A stretch of 64,000 bases of DNA from the NCBI RefSeq assembly GCF_001748145.1, contig NZ_BCQA01000001.1, forward strand, positions 5,916,501-5,980,500, in the 5' to 3' direction. The DNA is from Bosea sp. BIWAKO-01. Lineage in GTDB: Bacteria > Pseudomonadota > Alphaproteobacteria > Rhizobiales > Beijerinckiaceae. Shown here piece by piece: positions 34,993-44,081 of the stretch (position 1 is its first letter; the number at the start of each line of letters is the position of its first letter). The notes below the pieces were generated by a model. It worked only from the letters and a program-made list of their open reading frames with translations, searched no databases and was not told the origin of the DNA. A program made the position numbers and the translations under genes.

Positions 34993-35820
34993 TCAGGCCT
35001 CCCGGACCAGCAGCACATCCGCATCGACGCCCCGGAGCACGCCTTCGGCATGGCTGCCGATCGCATCCTGCACCAGCCCCCGGCTGCGATGCGCGCCGAC
35101 GACGACGAGACTGACGCCGGTCTCCTGCACCTGCCGCTTGATCACGTTGACCACGGCCCCATCGTCCAGGACAGGCTCGATGCGCTCCCGCACGGCCTGC
35201 GGAAGCTCTGCCGCCGCGAGGAACTCCGTCATGCCCTCGGCGGCCTCGGCGTGCAGATGGTCCGCCGCGCCCTCGACCTTGTAGCGGCCGGCCGCCGCCT
35301 GCGGGCTGACGTGCAGCAGCAGGAGGCGCGCCTCCGGAAAGAGCGCGGCGGCGGTCAGCAAGGCCGCGCGCGAGGATTCGGAGAAATCCGTGGCGACGAG
35401 GATGCGGTCATAGGGGCGTTCCGCCCGCTTGCGGACGACCAGCACCGGCACGGTGGCATGGCGCACGATATGGTCGACCGCCGTCCCGGTGACATAGTCG
35501 CCGAGGCTGTTGAAGCGCGCGACGCCAGTGATGATGACGCCGCTGCGGCGCTCCACCGCCAGATCCGCCAGCACGCTCGGAGCCGAGCCCACCCGGACGA
35601 CCAACTCTGCCTGCGCCGCCGCCGGCGGCAGCTCGGCGCGCAGCCGGGCGGTCGTTTCCGCCAGGTTCGGAACCGCGTCCTCAAGGACATGGGCGATGGC
35701 GAGCCTCGCCCGCCATGCCTCCGCAAGGCGCAGGGCGCGTTCGAGCGGGCGATCGGCCCTGGCCGAGAAATCACTGGCGATCAGGACTTCAACGGGAGGC
35801 GCCTTGCTCGTCTCGGCCAT
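34993..35820 (-). CDS. universal stress protein with two UspA domains
   Basis: 275 residues from ATG 35820 (GGGAG upstream). First UspA domain about 10-130 (VEVLIASDFSARADRPLERA; VDHIVRHATVPVLVVRKRA), second about 140-275 (YDRILVATDFSESSRAALLT; VVGAHRSRGLVQDAIGSHAE; VLRGVDADVLLVREA). The second domain keeps a G-x2-G-like ATP-binding stretch. Double UspA proteins are cytosolic stress factors whose exact roles are mostly unknown. Convergent with the membrane ATPase gene. Confidence 0.88.
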   Translation of the reverse strand: MAETSKAPPVEVLIASDFSARADRPLERALRLAEAWRARLAIAHVLEDAVPNLAETTARLRAELPPAAAQAELVVRVGSAPSVLADLAVERRSGVIITGVARFNSLGDYVTGTAVDHIVRHATVPVLVVRKRAERPYDRILVATDFSESSRAALLTAAALFPEARLLLLHVSPQAAAGRYKVEGAADHLHAEAAEGMTEFLAAAELPQAVRERIEPVLDDGAVVNVIKRQVQETGVSLVVVGAHRSRGLVQDAIGSHAEGVLRGVDADVLLVREA

Positions 35821-36003
35821 GTGAACAACTCCCGGAATCGCGATGATCTCTTCGGCGCCTTGGATAGCATGGCGGCCTGCCGCGATCATCCGGTGGCCCC
35901 AGCCGGCGCAGGTTTGTCGCCTTCGACGCGCCGGGTGGCGTGACAGCCGCAAGGGACTACCAGGCGTCGGACCGGGGCCCGCGATCCCCTTCGCCGCGGC
36001 CGT

Positions 36004-37200
36004 TCAGTTGGCCCAGTCGACAACAGTGAGATCAAGCGGCAGCGCCAGCTTGATCGCCAGAGGCGGCACGAGCGGCGTCAGGCTGACGGGCGAGCCGGTT
36101 TCCGCCGCCCGGTCGAAATCGGCTGTGCCCGCCAGATCGACCGCCTTCACCGTGGCGGCCTCGAAGACATAGGGCAGGCCATTGGCGAGAAGTGGCGAGG
36201 GCCCGTCCATGACGTGCAGATGCAGATGCGGCTCCGAACTGTTGCCGGTATTGCCGACCGCGCCGATGACATCGCCGCGGCGCACCCTGTCGCCGGTCCT
36301 GACGCGGACGCTGCCGGGCTGCATATGGGCGTAGAGCACGAAGGCGCCACCGCCGATATCCAGCACCGCGAAATTGCCGTCAGCCTCGCCGATCGGCAGC
36401 CCGTCAGGAAGCGCTCCGGGGACCTGATCGGCAAGATCGGCGCGCATGTCGACGATGGTGCCGTCGCTCACCGCCAGGATGGGCTGGCCATAGATGTGAT
36501 AGCTCGCGACCTGTTTGCGATCGCCCGCGAACAATCGGCCATCCCCGCCAAGCTTCTCCCAATCGATGGCGAAGCGCTGGGCAAGACGAAAGGCGCCGTT
36601 CAGCGGCAAAAGGGCCCGGACATGCCGGGTGGAATCGCAGCAGCCGTCGCCCGCGATATAGTTTTCGCCCCGAAGCGGCGGGCCTAGAACCGGGGGCGCC
36701 GCTGTCGTGACTGCGGTCGGGCCCAGCTGGATCGCGGCATCCGCCTTGAACTGATCGAACCAGACATCGACCTTATGCGTCAGCCGTTGCGGCGCCGCAC
36801 GTCCTTGCGGCAGCGCGATGTGGAGAAACGCGACCCCGTATTGATAGCCGCCCAGCTCCGCCGACTCATTGCCGCGCCGCCCGGCGGGGGAGAAACGCCG
36901 CGCGATCTCGGCCTCGTCGAGCGTCGCCAGCGGCTCCTTGTCGTCGTCGCCATAGAGCGTGAACCGCTTCATCACGACGCGCTCGCCTGTCACATTCGAG
37001 AGCTGCAGCTCATAGACGATATGCTGGCGACCATCGGAGCCGAGCACGGGCTGCGGCGTGAACAGGACCTTGCCGATGAGCCCCGTCAACGTCACGCCCT
37101 GGTGCGGGGTGGCCGAGGATTGCGCGAAGGCCGCGGCGGGCAAGAACAGCGGGACGGCAGCAATCGCCGCAAGACGCATCATTCTGGTCAATGGGTCCAT
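36004..37200 (-). CDS. periplasmic M23-family metallopeptidase (LytM-like)
   Basis: 398 residues from ATG 37200 (AGGA upstream); signal peptide MMRLAAIAAVPLFLPAAAFA. An N-terminal beta-rich domain of about 190 residues precedes the M23 core: QPILAVSDGTIVDMRADLAD, GNFAVLDIGGGAFVLYAHMQ, then VRTGDRVRRGDVIGAVGNTG and EPHLHLHVMDG with the HxH zinc site. M23 enzymes cut peptidoglycan peptides or act as non-catalytic activators. The usual first zinc ligand (H-x3-D before the core) is unclear: the motif near CCDSTRHV or GDGCCD does not match, so activity is not assured. Follows the HTH-like gene by 29 bases. Confidence 0.8.
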   Translation of the reverse strand: MDPLTRMMRLAAIAAVPLFLPAAAFAQSSATPHQGVTLTGLIGKVLFTPQPVLGSDGRQHIVYELQLSNVTGERVVMKRFTLYGDDDKEPLATLDEAEIARRFSPAGRRGNESAELGGYQYGVAFLHIALPQGRAAPQRLTHKVDVWFDQFKADAAIQLGPTAVTTAAPPVLGPPLRGENYIAGDGCCDSTRHVRALLPLNGAFRLAQRFAIDWEKLGGDGRLFAGDRKQVASYHIYGQPILAVSDGTIVDMRADLADQVPGALPDGLPIGEADGNFAVLDIGGGAFVLYAHMQPGSVRVRTGDRVRRGDVIGAVGNTGNSSEPHLHLHVMDGPSPLLANGLPYVFEAATVKAVDLAGTADFDRAAETGSPVSLTPLVPPLAIKLALPLDLTVVDWAN

Positions 37201-37229
37201 CGCAGCGTCCTGTTGCGGATATCGAGGGC

Positions 37230-38243
37230 TCAGGCGGGCGCCAACCGATCGAGTGTCAGCTCGATATCGGTGAAATCCCTGGGGGCGGCTTCGCAAAGCG
37301 CGGAGGTCGAATGCATGCCGAGCGAGGCGACGATACTTGCCGCGAGGCCCCGCCTGGCGGCATCGGCGCGGTAGCCCAGGCCGGCCAGCTCGTGCTCGAT
37401 TCCGTCCGCGTCCGCATCGAGATAGCCCATGCGCGCGGCCAGATCCTCGATGCTGCGGCCATGCGCCCGCAGGAACAGGATGCGGCAGGCGACGGCGCGG
37501 GCATTGGGATCATGGACTGCCGCGCCGCTGAGAATGCCGCCGATCAGATTGGCGGGCGGAGTGGCCACGTTCAGCGCGAGGAAGAACAGGCGGTGCGTAT
37601 AGGAACATGTCAGGGCGCTCTGCGCCGTGCGTCCGTCGCTGAGCAGCTGTCCCTCCATCGCGACCGGGCGGTTGAACAGGTTTTCGCTGTAGCTGATCTG
37701 CAATTGCTGCACCGGATCGGCGTAGATCCGCATCGCGCCGATAATCAGCCGGCCCGCCTCGACGCGCGACCAGGCCGGCGAAATCGCGAGATAGGTTCCG
37801 GCCAGCCAATGTTCGCCGGGCTGTCGCGCTCCCGCCCGGGCTGGGGATGGGGAGACCGGGCCCGCCGCAGGCAGCGGCGGCAGACCGGCCTCGCTCCTGA
37901 GCGTCGCGAGCACGGTTTCCGGCACGCTGAAGCGGGCGCAGATCGCCTGCTGGAACTCCTCGAACGAGGACGAGGCCAGGAAGGGCGCCGTCAGCGAACC
38001 GCCGAGCACGCTTGCCCAATCCTCATAGACGCTGGAGGTGCGCGGCATCGCCTTGCCCGAGAGCCATTTGTAGGCGTTCTGGGTGACGAACAAGGTGGCC
38101 GGATTGACCGCCGCAAAGCGCGCGCAGAGTTCCTTGTTGGTCGGGCAGCCCAGGGCGAGCGCGGTGAGTTTCAGCTTCAACGCAAGGTTGAACCAGGATC
38201 GTTCGAGGGGCTGCTGGCCGATCTCCACGCCAAAATGGTTCAC
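37230..38243 (-). CDS. unknown protein with helix-turn-helix-like N terminus
   Basis: 337 residues. The N-terminal 90 residues (LKLTALALGCPTNKELCARF, VTQNAYKWLSGKAMPRTSSV, YEDWASVLG) resemble an XRE-like helix-turn-helix. The middle includes IYADPVQQLQISYSENLFNR and the C-terminal part helical repeats (NARAVACRILFLRAHGRSIE, DLAARMGYLDADADGIEHEL). No family recognised. It is 29 bases upstream of the M23 peptidase gene on the same strand and probably co-transcribed, so it may be its regulator. Confidence 0.6.
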   Translation of the reverse strand: MNHFGVEIGQQPLERSWFNLALKLKLTALALGCPTNKELCARFAAVNPATLFVTQNAYKWLSGKAMPRTSSVYEDWASVLGGSLTAPFLASSSFEEFQQAICARFSVPETVLATLRSEAGLPPLPAAGPVSPSPARAGARQPGEHWLAGTYLAISPAWSRVEAGRLIIGAMRIYADPVQQLQISYSENLFNRPVAMEGQLLSDGRTAQSALTCSYTHRLFFLALNVATPPANLIGGILSGAAVHDPNARAVACRILFLRAHGRSIEDLAARMGYLDADADGIEHELAGLGYRADAARRGLAASIVASLGMHSTSALCEAAPRDFTDIELTLDRLAPA

Positions 38244-38450
38244 GGCCGCCCCCAGGGATTGCCCCGCCCTCGCGGAGTGATCCCGGCGGATGCTAGTGGA
38301 CCGCCGGGCGCGACACCAGCGTGGCAGGCGGTGTTGGTTTAAATTGCGCTGCGAGCGGCACGATCATCCGCGAGGTGACTGATCTGCCTTGGGTTTCCCG
38401 GATCGTGGCCGCCCCGGTTTTCAAGAGGCGGCTCTCTGCCGTGCAGATGC

Positions 38451-38488
38451 GTTCCGTCCGGCTTCCTGAGAAGCCGGACGGAACGCCT
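38451..38488 (-). terminator. long perfect hairpin after the opine/amino-acid operon
   Basis: GCGTTCCGTCCGGCTT and AAGCCGGACGGAACGC form a perfect 16-bp stem with a 6-base loop, nine bases beyond the stop of the binding-protein gene. No strong T run follows on either strand; termination or 3'-end protection of the operon mRNA is the likely role. Confidence 0.7.
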
Positions 38489-38496
38489 GAGGCTGC

Positions 38497-39366
38497 TTAC
38501 TCCGCGTAGGATTGCGTCGCCCAGGCGGCCTTGAGCTTCGGTGAGACCTGGGCGCCGAAGGGGCCGAACCACTTGTTGAACAGGGTTTCGGCCTCGCCTG
38601 ATTTGAACATCTTCGCCATGGCGTGATTGACGATCCAGAGAATCGTCGGGTTGAGCTTGGGCACCATGAAGCCCTGCGGCGCATAACCGTATTCGGTGCC
38701 GACGATGGTCAGGGCGTCAGGGTTCTTCGACTGCCGGATCAGGCTGTAGAAGGCGCCGTTATCGCTGAAATAGGCGTCGGCACGCCGTGTCTCGACGGAG
38801 ATCAACGCCGCGGCGTGGTCGTCGACATTCTGGATGCGGATGTTCAGGCCCTTTTCGGCGATGAGCTTCTTCAGGTCAGGCTCGCTGCTGCCGCCGGTGG
38901 CGACTGCGACGATCTTGCCGTTCAGGTCCTCGTATTTGGTGATGCCGGAATTCTTCAGGACGAGCAGCTGGCTCGACGAGACATAGGAGACCGAGGAGAA
39001 ATCGACCTGCTTGTTGCGGCCGAAGGTGTTGACAGTGCCGCCGCATTCGAGATCGACCGTGCCATTGGCGACCAGCGCCTGGCGGTTCTGGATGCTGACC
39101 GGCACATATTTGACCTTGAGGTCGGGCAGCTTCAGCTCCGCCTTGATGTCCTCGATGATGCGCTGGCAGAACTCGACGGAGTAGCCGGACGGCTTCTTGT
39201 CATTGTCGAGGAAGCCATAGGGATAGAGCGTTTCGCGAATCCCCATGGTGATGGTGTTGGTGTCGCGCAATTTCTTGACGATCGCGTCGACCTCCTGGGC
39301 CTGGGCCGTGGCAGCCAGGCCGAAGGCAAAGAGCCCGCCCAGCGCGGCAACAAGGTTCCGTTTCAT
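38497..39366 (-). CDS. glutamate/aspartate-type ABC substrate-binding protein (GltI-like)
   Basis: 289 residues with signal peptide LVAALGGLFAFGLAATAQAQ and GGGGAGAAG before the ATG. Motifs: NTITMGIRETLYPYGFLDND, GYSVEFCQRIIEDIKAELKL, VDLECGGTVNTFGRNKQVDF (the GltI-type ECGGT.NT.R block). It should deliver its ligand to the two permeases at 42-43.3 kb, although it is encoded at the far end of the operon. The partner enzyme next door suggests an opine or acidic amino acid as ligand. Confidence 0.88.
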   Translation of the reverse strand: MKRNLVAALGGLFAFGLAATAQAQEVDAIVKKLRDTNTITMGIRETLYPYGFLDNDKKPSGYSVEFCQRIIEDIKAELKLPDLKVKYVPVSIQNRQALVANGTVDLECGGTVNTFGRNKQVDFSSVSYVSSSQLLVLKNSGITKYEDLNGKIVAVATGGSSEPDLKKLIAEKGLNIRIQNVDDHAAALISVETRRADAYFSDNGAFYSLIRQSKNPDALTIVGTEYGYAPQGFMVPKLNPTILWIVNHAMAKMFKSGEAETLFNKWFGPFGAQVSPKLKAAWATQSYAE

Positions 39367-39419
39367 GTTCTTCTCCCCTTTGTAGCGATTGCCCGCGCAC
39401 CGGCCGGTGCGCGGGAGTT

Positions 39420-40490
39420 CTAGAAACCAGTGCGGGCCCGCTCCCGCAGCTGCTCGCGGCTCATCTGCTCGAAGCCGAGCGCGGGCAGCAGGTCGTTATC
39501 CCCGACGAAATCCCGGCCATAGGCGGCAGACAGCATGGTCAGGCCAGCCTCGTGCAGCGTCGCCGGCCGCCCGGCGAGCCGCCCGAGCAGGACCGTCGGC
39601 AGCAGCCCGAAAGGCGCATCCTCGAGCACATAGCGACTGGTCAAGGTCGCCGGGCCGAAGCCGCCATTGCCGCGCTGATGCAGCTCCGCATTCATCTCGG
39701 CGATGCTTGCGACCGGCAGCTGGTAGGAAAAGGCGTAGTGCTCCTTGATCGTCCGCACCGACACCTCGAAAGCCTCGGCGATCGCCAGGCGCTCCGCGTC
39801 GAGCAGTTCCATGACGCGCCCGACCGCCGGCGTGACGTTCTCGGCCTGGCCCCAGCGCTCGCCGCGCTCCATCCGGGTGAGATTGAACAGGGCGATCGCG
39901 AGATGGTTCTGCGGGTTGAGATTGCTGAGCGCGATAGCCAGCAGCCCGTCGCGCTTGACGAAACGATCGCCGAACAGGGCGGTGCAGAGCGCGTGGCCCT
40001 CGTCGAGCCCGGATTCGGGCACGGTGGCGATGTCGATCTTCGAGCGCAGCGAATTGACGGCGGCCTCGGTCGGCGAGGCCTTGCGCCCCGTCGTCAGCGT
40101 CGTGCCCCAGGCGATGATCGGCGCGCGGATGCCGCGCGCGGCCAGGAGACGCGAGAGATAAAGCGCCCCGAAGGAGGCGTGCGAGCTGATGATGACCGGT
40201 TGCCCCTCCCGCAGATGTTCGGCGGTCGCCTCCAGCGCCATCTTGTGAGCATTGCCCGGCATGGCCAGCATCACCACGTCGGACTCGGTGACGGCCTCCT
40301 TCGCGCTCTGGGCGATGCGGGGGTGGATGCTCGTCTCGATCGCGCCGCGGGCCCGCAAGGGCGCCCCCGCCGCCAGCTCGACCGTGCCCCGGCCGGAGGG
40401 CGACCAGAGCATGGGATCATGCCCGTTGATCGAAAGCTGGGCAGCCGCGCCATAGGCGGCGGCGCCTGCACCAAGGATACTCACGCGCAT
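39420..40490 (-). CDS. NAD/NADP octopine/nopaline dehydrogenase family protein
   Basis: 356 residues from ATG 40490. N-terminal Rossmann fold with VSILGAGAAAYGAAAQLSIN (GxGxxA variant) and SDVVMLAMPGNAHKMALEAT; C-terminal helical domain with LSNLNPQNHLAIALFNLTRM (the conserved N-x-x-H-P-like substrate region reads NPQNH) and VRTIKEHYAFSYQ. Opine dehydrogenases reversibly condense an amino acid with a keto acid; in bacteria, members can run toward opine breakdown. Between an amino-acid binding protein and an XRE-cupin regulator, a catabolic opine-like role is plausible. Confidence 0.8.
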   Translation of the reverse strand: MRVSILGAGAAAYGAAAQLSINGHDPMLWSPSGRGTVELAAGAPLRARGAIETSIHPRIAQSAKEAVTESDVVMLAMPGNAHKMALEATAEHLREGQPVIISSHASFGALYLSRLLAARGIRAPIIAWGTTLTTGRKASPTEAAVNSLRSKIDIATVPESGLDEGHALCTALFGDRFVKRDGLLAIALSNLNPQNHLAIALFNLTRMERGERWGQAENVTPAVGRVMELLDAERLAIAEAFEVSVRTIKEHYAFSYQLPVASIAEMNAELHQRGNGGFGPATLTSRYVLEDAPFGLLPTVLLGRLAGRPATLHEAGLTMLSAAYGRDFVGDNDLLPALGFEQMSREQLRERARTGF

Positions 40491-40589
40491 GGGATCTGGG
40501 CCTTTGGATCGGGGGACGATAAGGGGCGGCGGCAAGCCGGCGCGAAAGCCGGCGCCTGCCAAAATGCAGGCCTTACGGCGGCCCGGTTG

Positions 40590-40607
40590 AATCCACTATA
40601 ACGGAAC
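40590..40607 (-). promoter_or_regulatory. variant of the XRE-cupin operator before the dehydrogenase gene
   Basis: AATCCACTATAACGGAAC, in the gap between the regulator stop and the dehydrogenase gene, matches the operator at the head of the operon (43390-43407) at 13 of 18 positions, including CTATA and CGGAA. It is less symmetrical. Suggests an internal promoter for dehydrogenase and binding-protein genes under the same regulator. Confidence 0.55.
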
Positions 40608-40611
40608 ACGC

Positions 40612-41208
40612 TCAAGTAGAACCTCGCTCCTGCCGGACCTTCTGGTAGAGCAGAACCATCAGGCCGCGGGCCGGCTGATCGAGCTCGTTGCAGATCGAGT
40701 GGGGCACATCCACGGGATAGCGCGCCGTCTCGCCGGCCTTGACCGGATAGCGTGAGGCCCCGCTCGCGATGACGAACTGGCCCGACAGGACCGTGAAATG
40801 CTCGACCGCGCCGGGCGCATGCGCGGCGCTGTCGAGCCGGCCATGGCCGGCGATCTCGACATCATACCATTCGACCGTGCCAGCCAGGCTCGGCGGGCTG
40901 AGGATGCGCAGCTGGCAGGAGCCGTCGGCACTGCGGATCTCCGGCGTATGCTCCGGCGGAACGATCTCGATCGCGCTGCCGCCTGGAGAGGATTCGCTGC
41001 CTTGCAGGAGCGCGGAAATCTCGATCTGCAGCCCGCGCGTCAGGCTCCAGAGCACCGCGAAGGTCGGATTGGCCTCGCCCCGCTCGATCTGCGACAGCAT
41101 CGATTTCGAGACGCCGGACACGGCTGCGAGCTGCTGCAGCGTCAACCCCCGCGCCTTGCGCTGGCGCTGGAGGATCGGTCCGATCTGGGGGGCGCTCAGC
41201 TCTGTCAT
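40612..41208 (-). CDS. XRE-cupin transcriptional regulator
   Basis: 198 residues. N-terminal XRE HTH: LQRQRKARGLTLQQLAAVSG, VSKSMLSQIERGEANPTFAV. C-terminal cupin of about 80 residues (HAPGAVEHFTVLSGQFVIAS, VKAGETARYPVDVPHSICNE) likely binding a small-molecule ligand. These regulators (PuuR-like) repress amino-acid or polyamine use until the substrate appears. Located between the ATPase and the dehydrogenase genes; predicted to bind both copies of the palindrome described here. Confidence 0.88.
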   Translation of the reverse strand: MTELSAPQIGPILQRQRKARGLTLQQLAAVSGVSKSMLSQIERGEANPTFAVLWSLTRGLQIEISALLQGSESSPGGSAIEIVPPEHTPEIRSADGSCQLRILSPPSLAGTVEWYDVEIAGHGRLDSAAHAPGAVEHFTVLSGQFVIASGASRYPVKAGETARYPVDVPHSICNELDQPARGLMVLLYQKVRQERGST

Positions 41209-41217
41209 GAAGGCGGC

Positions 41218-41946
41218 CTAATGGGTCAGGACCTTGGTCAGGAACTGTTTGGCGCGCTCGGTCGCCGGGGCGGTGAAGAACTGCGCCTTGGGCGTGTCTT
41301 CGAGAATCTCGCCGCCATCCATGAACAGCACCCGGTCGGCGACGCGCTGGGCGAAACCCATCTCATGCGTCACGACCATCATGGTCATGCCTTCGAGCGC
41401 CAGTTCCTGCATCACCTCCAGCACCTCGTTGATCATTTCGGGATCGAGCGCCGAGGTCGGCTCATCGAACAGCATGGCGGCCGGGTCCATGGCGAGCGCA
41501 CGTGCGATGCCGACGCGCTGCTGCTGGCCTCCGGAGAGCTGGCTCGGCCGGCTCGTCAGCTTGTTGCCGAGCCCGACCCGCATCAGGATCTTCTCCGAGC
41601 GCTCGTCGGCTTCGGCCCGGGAGCGCTTCAGGACATGGATCTGCGCCAGGCTGACATTCTCCAGCGCGGTCATGTGCGGATAGAGCTCGAAGCTCTGGAA
41701 GACCATGCCGATACGCGAGCGCAGGGCCGGCAGGTCGGTCTTAGGATCCGAAACCGAGACGCCGTTGATGGTGATCGTGCCGCGCTCGAACGGCACGAGA
41801 CCGTTGACGCATTTGATCAGGGTGCTCTTGCCCGAGCCCGATGGACCGCAGATCACCACGACCTCGCCCTGACGCACCGTTGCCGAGCAGCCGCGCAGGA
41901 TCTGCAGCTTGCCATAGGATTTGTGGACGTCCTCGACGGCGATCAT
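41218..41946 (-). CDS. polar amino-acid ABC transporter ATP-binding protein (GlnQ/GltL-like)
   Basis: 242 residues, the standard size. Walker [14 protein letters not shown]-loop [20 protein letters not shown], signature [19 protein letters not shown], Walker [17 protein letters not shown]-loop [20 protein letters not shown]. Its start overlaps the permease stop by 4 bases. It is the only family-3-type amino-acid ABC ATPase in the window and could also serve the ATPase-less transporter at 2-4 kb. Confidence 0.92.
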   Translation of the reverse strand: MIAVEDVHKSYGKLQILRGCSATVRQGEVVVICGPSGSGKSTLIKCVNGLVPFERGTITINGVSVSDPKTDLPALRSRIGMVFQSFELYPHMTALENVSLAQIHVLKRSRAEADERSEKILMRVGLGNKLTSRPSQLSGGQQQRVGIARALAMDPAAMLFDEPTSALDPEMINEVLEVMQELALEGMTMMVVTHEMGFAQRVADRVLFMDGGEILEDTPKAQFFTAPATERAKQFLTKVLTH

Positions 41947-42599
41947 GTCGTGCGGCCCTTCCTGTAGAACTCGACCGCCTTCGTCGCCGACAGGCAGATG
42001 ATGAGGTAGACGACGGCGACCAGCGTATACATTTCGGTCGGCCTGCCATCGCGCGAGGCGACGATGCTGGCTGTCGTCAGGAAATCGTGCAGCGCCACGA
42101 CATAGACCAGGGACGTGTCCTGGAAGACGATGACGATCTGGTTCAGGACCAGCGGCATCATCGCGCGCAGCGCCTGCGGCATGACGATATGGCGCATCAC
42201 CTGGCTGCGGCGCAGACCGGTGGCGAGGCCGGCCTCGGCCTGCCCCTTGCGGACATTGGCGATGCCCGCGCGGATGATCTCGCAGTAGAAGGCGGCCTCG
42301 AACAGCACGAAGGCGATCAGCGCCGACATCAGCGAGCCGATCGGCCGGCCGATCGCCAGCGGGATCAGGAAATAGAACCAGAACAGCACCAGCACGAGCG
42401 GCAGGGAGCGTATGACGGTGACATAGGCCGCAGCCGGCGCCGCGATGAAGCGATGGCTGGAGAGCCGCATCAGGGCGAGGCCGAAGCCGAGCACCAGCCC
42501 GCCCACGGTGGCGACGAGCACGAGCAGGGCACTGAGCGCCATGCCCTCGGCGAGGAAGCTCCAGGAGCGGGCGATGACGCCCCAGTCGAAATCGTTCAT
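41943..42599 (-). CDS. polar amino-acid ABC transporter permease
   Basis: 218 residues from ATG 42599. [20 protein letters not shown] and coupling loop [20 protein letters not shown] mark a GltK/GlnP-type permease with five spans. Its ATG overlaps the stop of the second permease gene by 4 bases. Confidence 0.9.
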   Translation of the reverse strand: MNDFDWGVIARSWSFLAEGMALSALLVLVATVGGLVLGFGLALMRLSSHRFIAAPAAAYVTVIRSLPLVLVLFWFYFLIPLAIGRPIGSLMSALIAFVLFEAAFYCEIIRAGIANVRKGQAEAGLATGLRRSQVMRHIVMPQALRAMMPLVLNQIVIVFQDTSLVYVVALHDFLTTASIVASRDGRPTEMYTLVAVVYLIICLSATKAVEFYRKGRTT

Positions 42600-43315
42600 G
42601 TCGCGGCCTTCCGCAGGGCCGAGCCGCCGATGCGGTCGTCGATGAAGCGCATCAGCGCCGTCACGCACAGACCGATGACGAGATAGCCGACAGTGGCGAA
42701 GGTGAAGGCTTCGAGCCCCTGGAAGGTATAGTTCTCGACATGGCGGCTCTGCGCCGTCAGCTCGAGGACACCGATCGTCAGGCTCAGCGATGACAGCTTG
42801 ATCGTGATCAGGAATTCGGAGGTCAGCGGCCCGACGATGGCGCGAAGACCGAGCGGCAGCACGACCAGCCGGAAGGCCTGGACCGGACGCAGCCCCGTCG
42901 CCAGCGCAGCCGGCAGCAGCGGGTTTCCGACTGCCTCGATCCCGGCCCGGACCTGCTCGGCAACGCGCGATCCGGCGAACAGGCCGATCGCGACGACCGC
43001 TGTGACGAATTCAGGGTTAGGCAGATCACGCTTCAGCCAGAGCCCGATGGATTCGGGCACGATCTCGGGCAGAACGAAGAACCAGAGGAAGAGCTGGACC
43101 AGCGGCGGGATATTGCGGAAGACGTCGATATAGATGCCGGCGACCAGGCGAGCGCCACGGGCCGGCAGGCTGCGCGCGATCCCGACGCCAAGACCGATCG
43201 TCAGCGCCAGGACCCAGCTGGCCAGGCTGATGGCCAGTGTCCATTGCACGCCGCTCCACAGCCACTCCCAATAGGGCTCCTGCAGGAGGATGGACCAGTT
43301 CCAGCGGTAATTCAT
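42596..43315 (-). CDS. polar amino-acid ABC transporter permease (first gene of operon)
   Basis: 239 residues from ATG 43315, beginning [20 protein letters not shown], typical of GltJ-type permeases. [20 protein letters not shown] and coupling loop [20 protein letters not shown]. The ribosome binding site is not strong. It heads the six-gene operon permease-permease-ATPase-XRE-dehydrogenase-binding protein; an operator palindrome lies 75 bases upstream. Confidence 0.88.
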   Translation of the reverse strand: MNYRWNWSILLQEPYWEWLWSGVQWTLAISLASWVLALTIGLGVGIARSLPARGARLVAGIYIDVFRNIPPLVQLFLWFFVLPEIVPESIGLWLKRDLPNPEFVTAVVAIGLFAGSRVAEQVRAGIEAVGNPLLPAALATGLRPVQAFRLVVLPLGLRAIVGPLTSEFLITIKLSSLSLTIGVLELTAQSRHVENYTFQGLEAFTFATVGYLVIGLCVTALMRFIDDRIGGSALRKAAT

Positions 43316-43389
43316 GCCGCGGGTGCACGGCCAAGCCGTGATCCAGGGACCGCTGCCATCCACCGAGTCCCCATCGAATCCCTCCCAAG

Positions 43390-43407
43390 ATTCCGCTATA
43401 TCGGAAT
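43390..43407 (-). promoter_or_regulatory. palindromic operator at the head of the amino-acid/opine operon
   Basis: Perfect inverted repeat ATTCCG-CTATAT-CGGAAT, 75 bases upstream of the first permease gene. The related sequence at 40590-40607 lies before the dehydrogenase gene. The XRE-cupin protein encoded in the operon is the obvious candidate to bind both. Confidence 0.7.
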
Positions 43408-43611
43408 GATGAGATCGGCCACCGGGGATTGTCAACAGCCGGCGCAGGATATTGAGGCATGCGGGGCGCAACTGGCCAGGGCAGTGATCGGCCGGCTGCC
43501 ATGCAAAATCCGTGGGGCACGGAGATCATGTCCTTCGGGCGCCTGGTGTCCCCTTCCCGGGGCCGGCAGCTTATGCCTCGCCCCTCACTTTACGGCAGAG
43601 GAGCCCTGTGC

Positions 43612-43740
43612 TGGAAAAGCCTCGTTCGCGATCATCGGCATCGAACGCCTCAGGATGCGCCGCATGGCCCGGTCCGTTGGCGATCCCAGCAAGCGCGGGA
43701 CTGGCGCGGCACCATCGCCGACAAGGACGAGTTAGCACTG
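43612..43740 (+). pseudogene. decayed C-terminal fragment of the membrane P-loop ATPase
   Basis: Bases around 43630-43727 closely resemble 34682-34783 of the intact ATPase gene, e.g. both contain TCATCGGCATCGA / TCGTCGGCATCGA and GCGGCACCATCGCCGA / GCGCGACACCATCGCCGA. Conceptually AIIGIERLRMRRMARSVGDP aligns with AIVGIERFRTRRTVWVVSDP, then the frame shifts and WRGTIAD aligns with WRDTIAE. No start, Walker motifs or membrane part remain. Confidence 0.7.
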
Positions 43741-43859
43741 GCAGAAACCGCAGCCTCTGCATCCGGACCGGGGCACGATGAGGGCTGGCGCGCGAGGCTG
43801 CGGGTGGCAACCTGCGCGCGCCTTCTGGATGGCCCCGGAACGATCGGGGCATGATCAAA

Positions 43860-44040
43860 TCAAAACCGGAAATGAACGATCGATATTCGACGATTAAATA
43901 CGCTCTCTCATTACTTTTATAGATAGATACGACATCATCATTATAAGAATATAATTACAATAATTTGTATTTATCGCAAAATATATACTATCTAATATGC
44001 AATCTATGAAGATTTATTCTTTTTATCCCCGTCTTGCCCC
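43860..44040. other. AT-rich block in a GC-rich background
   Basis: About 180 bases rich in A and T (for example ATAATTTGTATTTATCGC and AAAATATATACTATCTAATA), strongly unlike the surroundings. It precedes the CRP-like palindrome and the small secreted protein gene. No reading frame supported. Consistent with a foreign segment boundary or a curved promoter region. Confidence 0.7.
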
Positions 44041-44081
44041 CCGTTTGAAGTCGCCTCCAGTCACCATTGTCGAACTGTCCT

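Noticed and set aside
43326..43340. CACGGC-CAA-GCCGTG inverted repeat just before the first permease gene
   Set aside because: A 6-bp GC stem is expected often in this genome; the ATTCCG palindrome further upstream is a better operator candidate.
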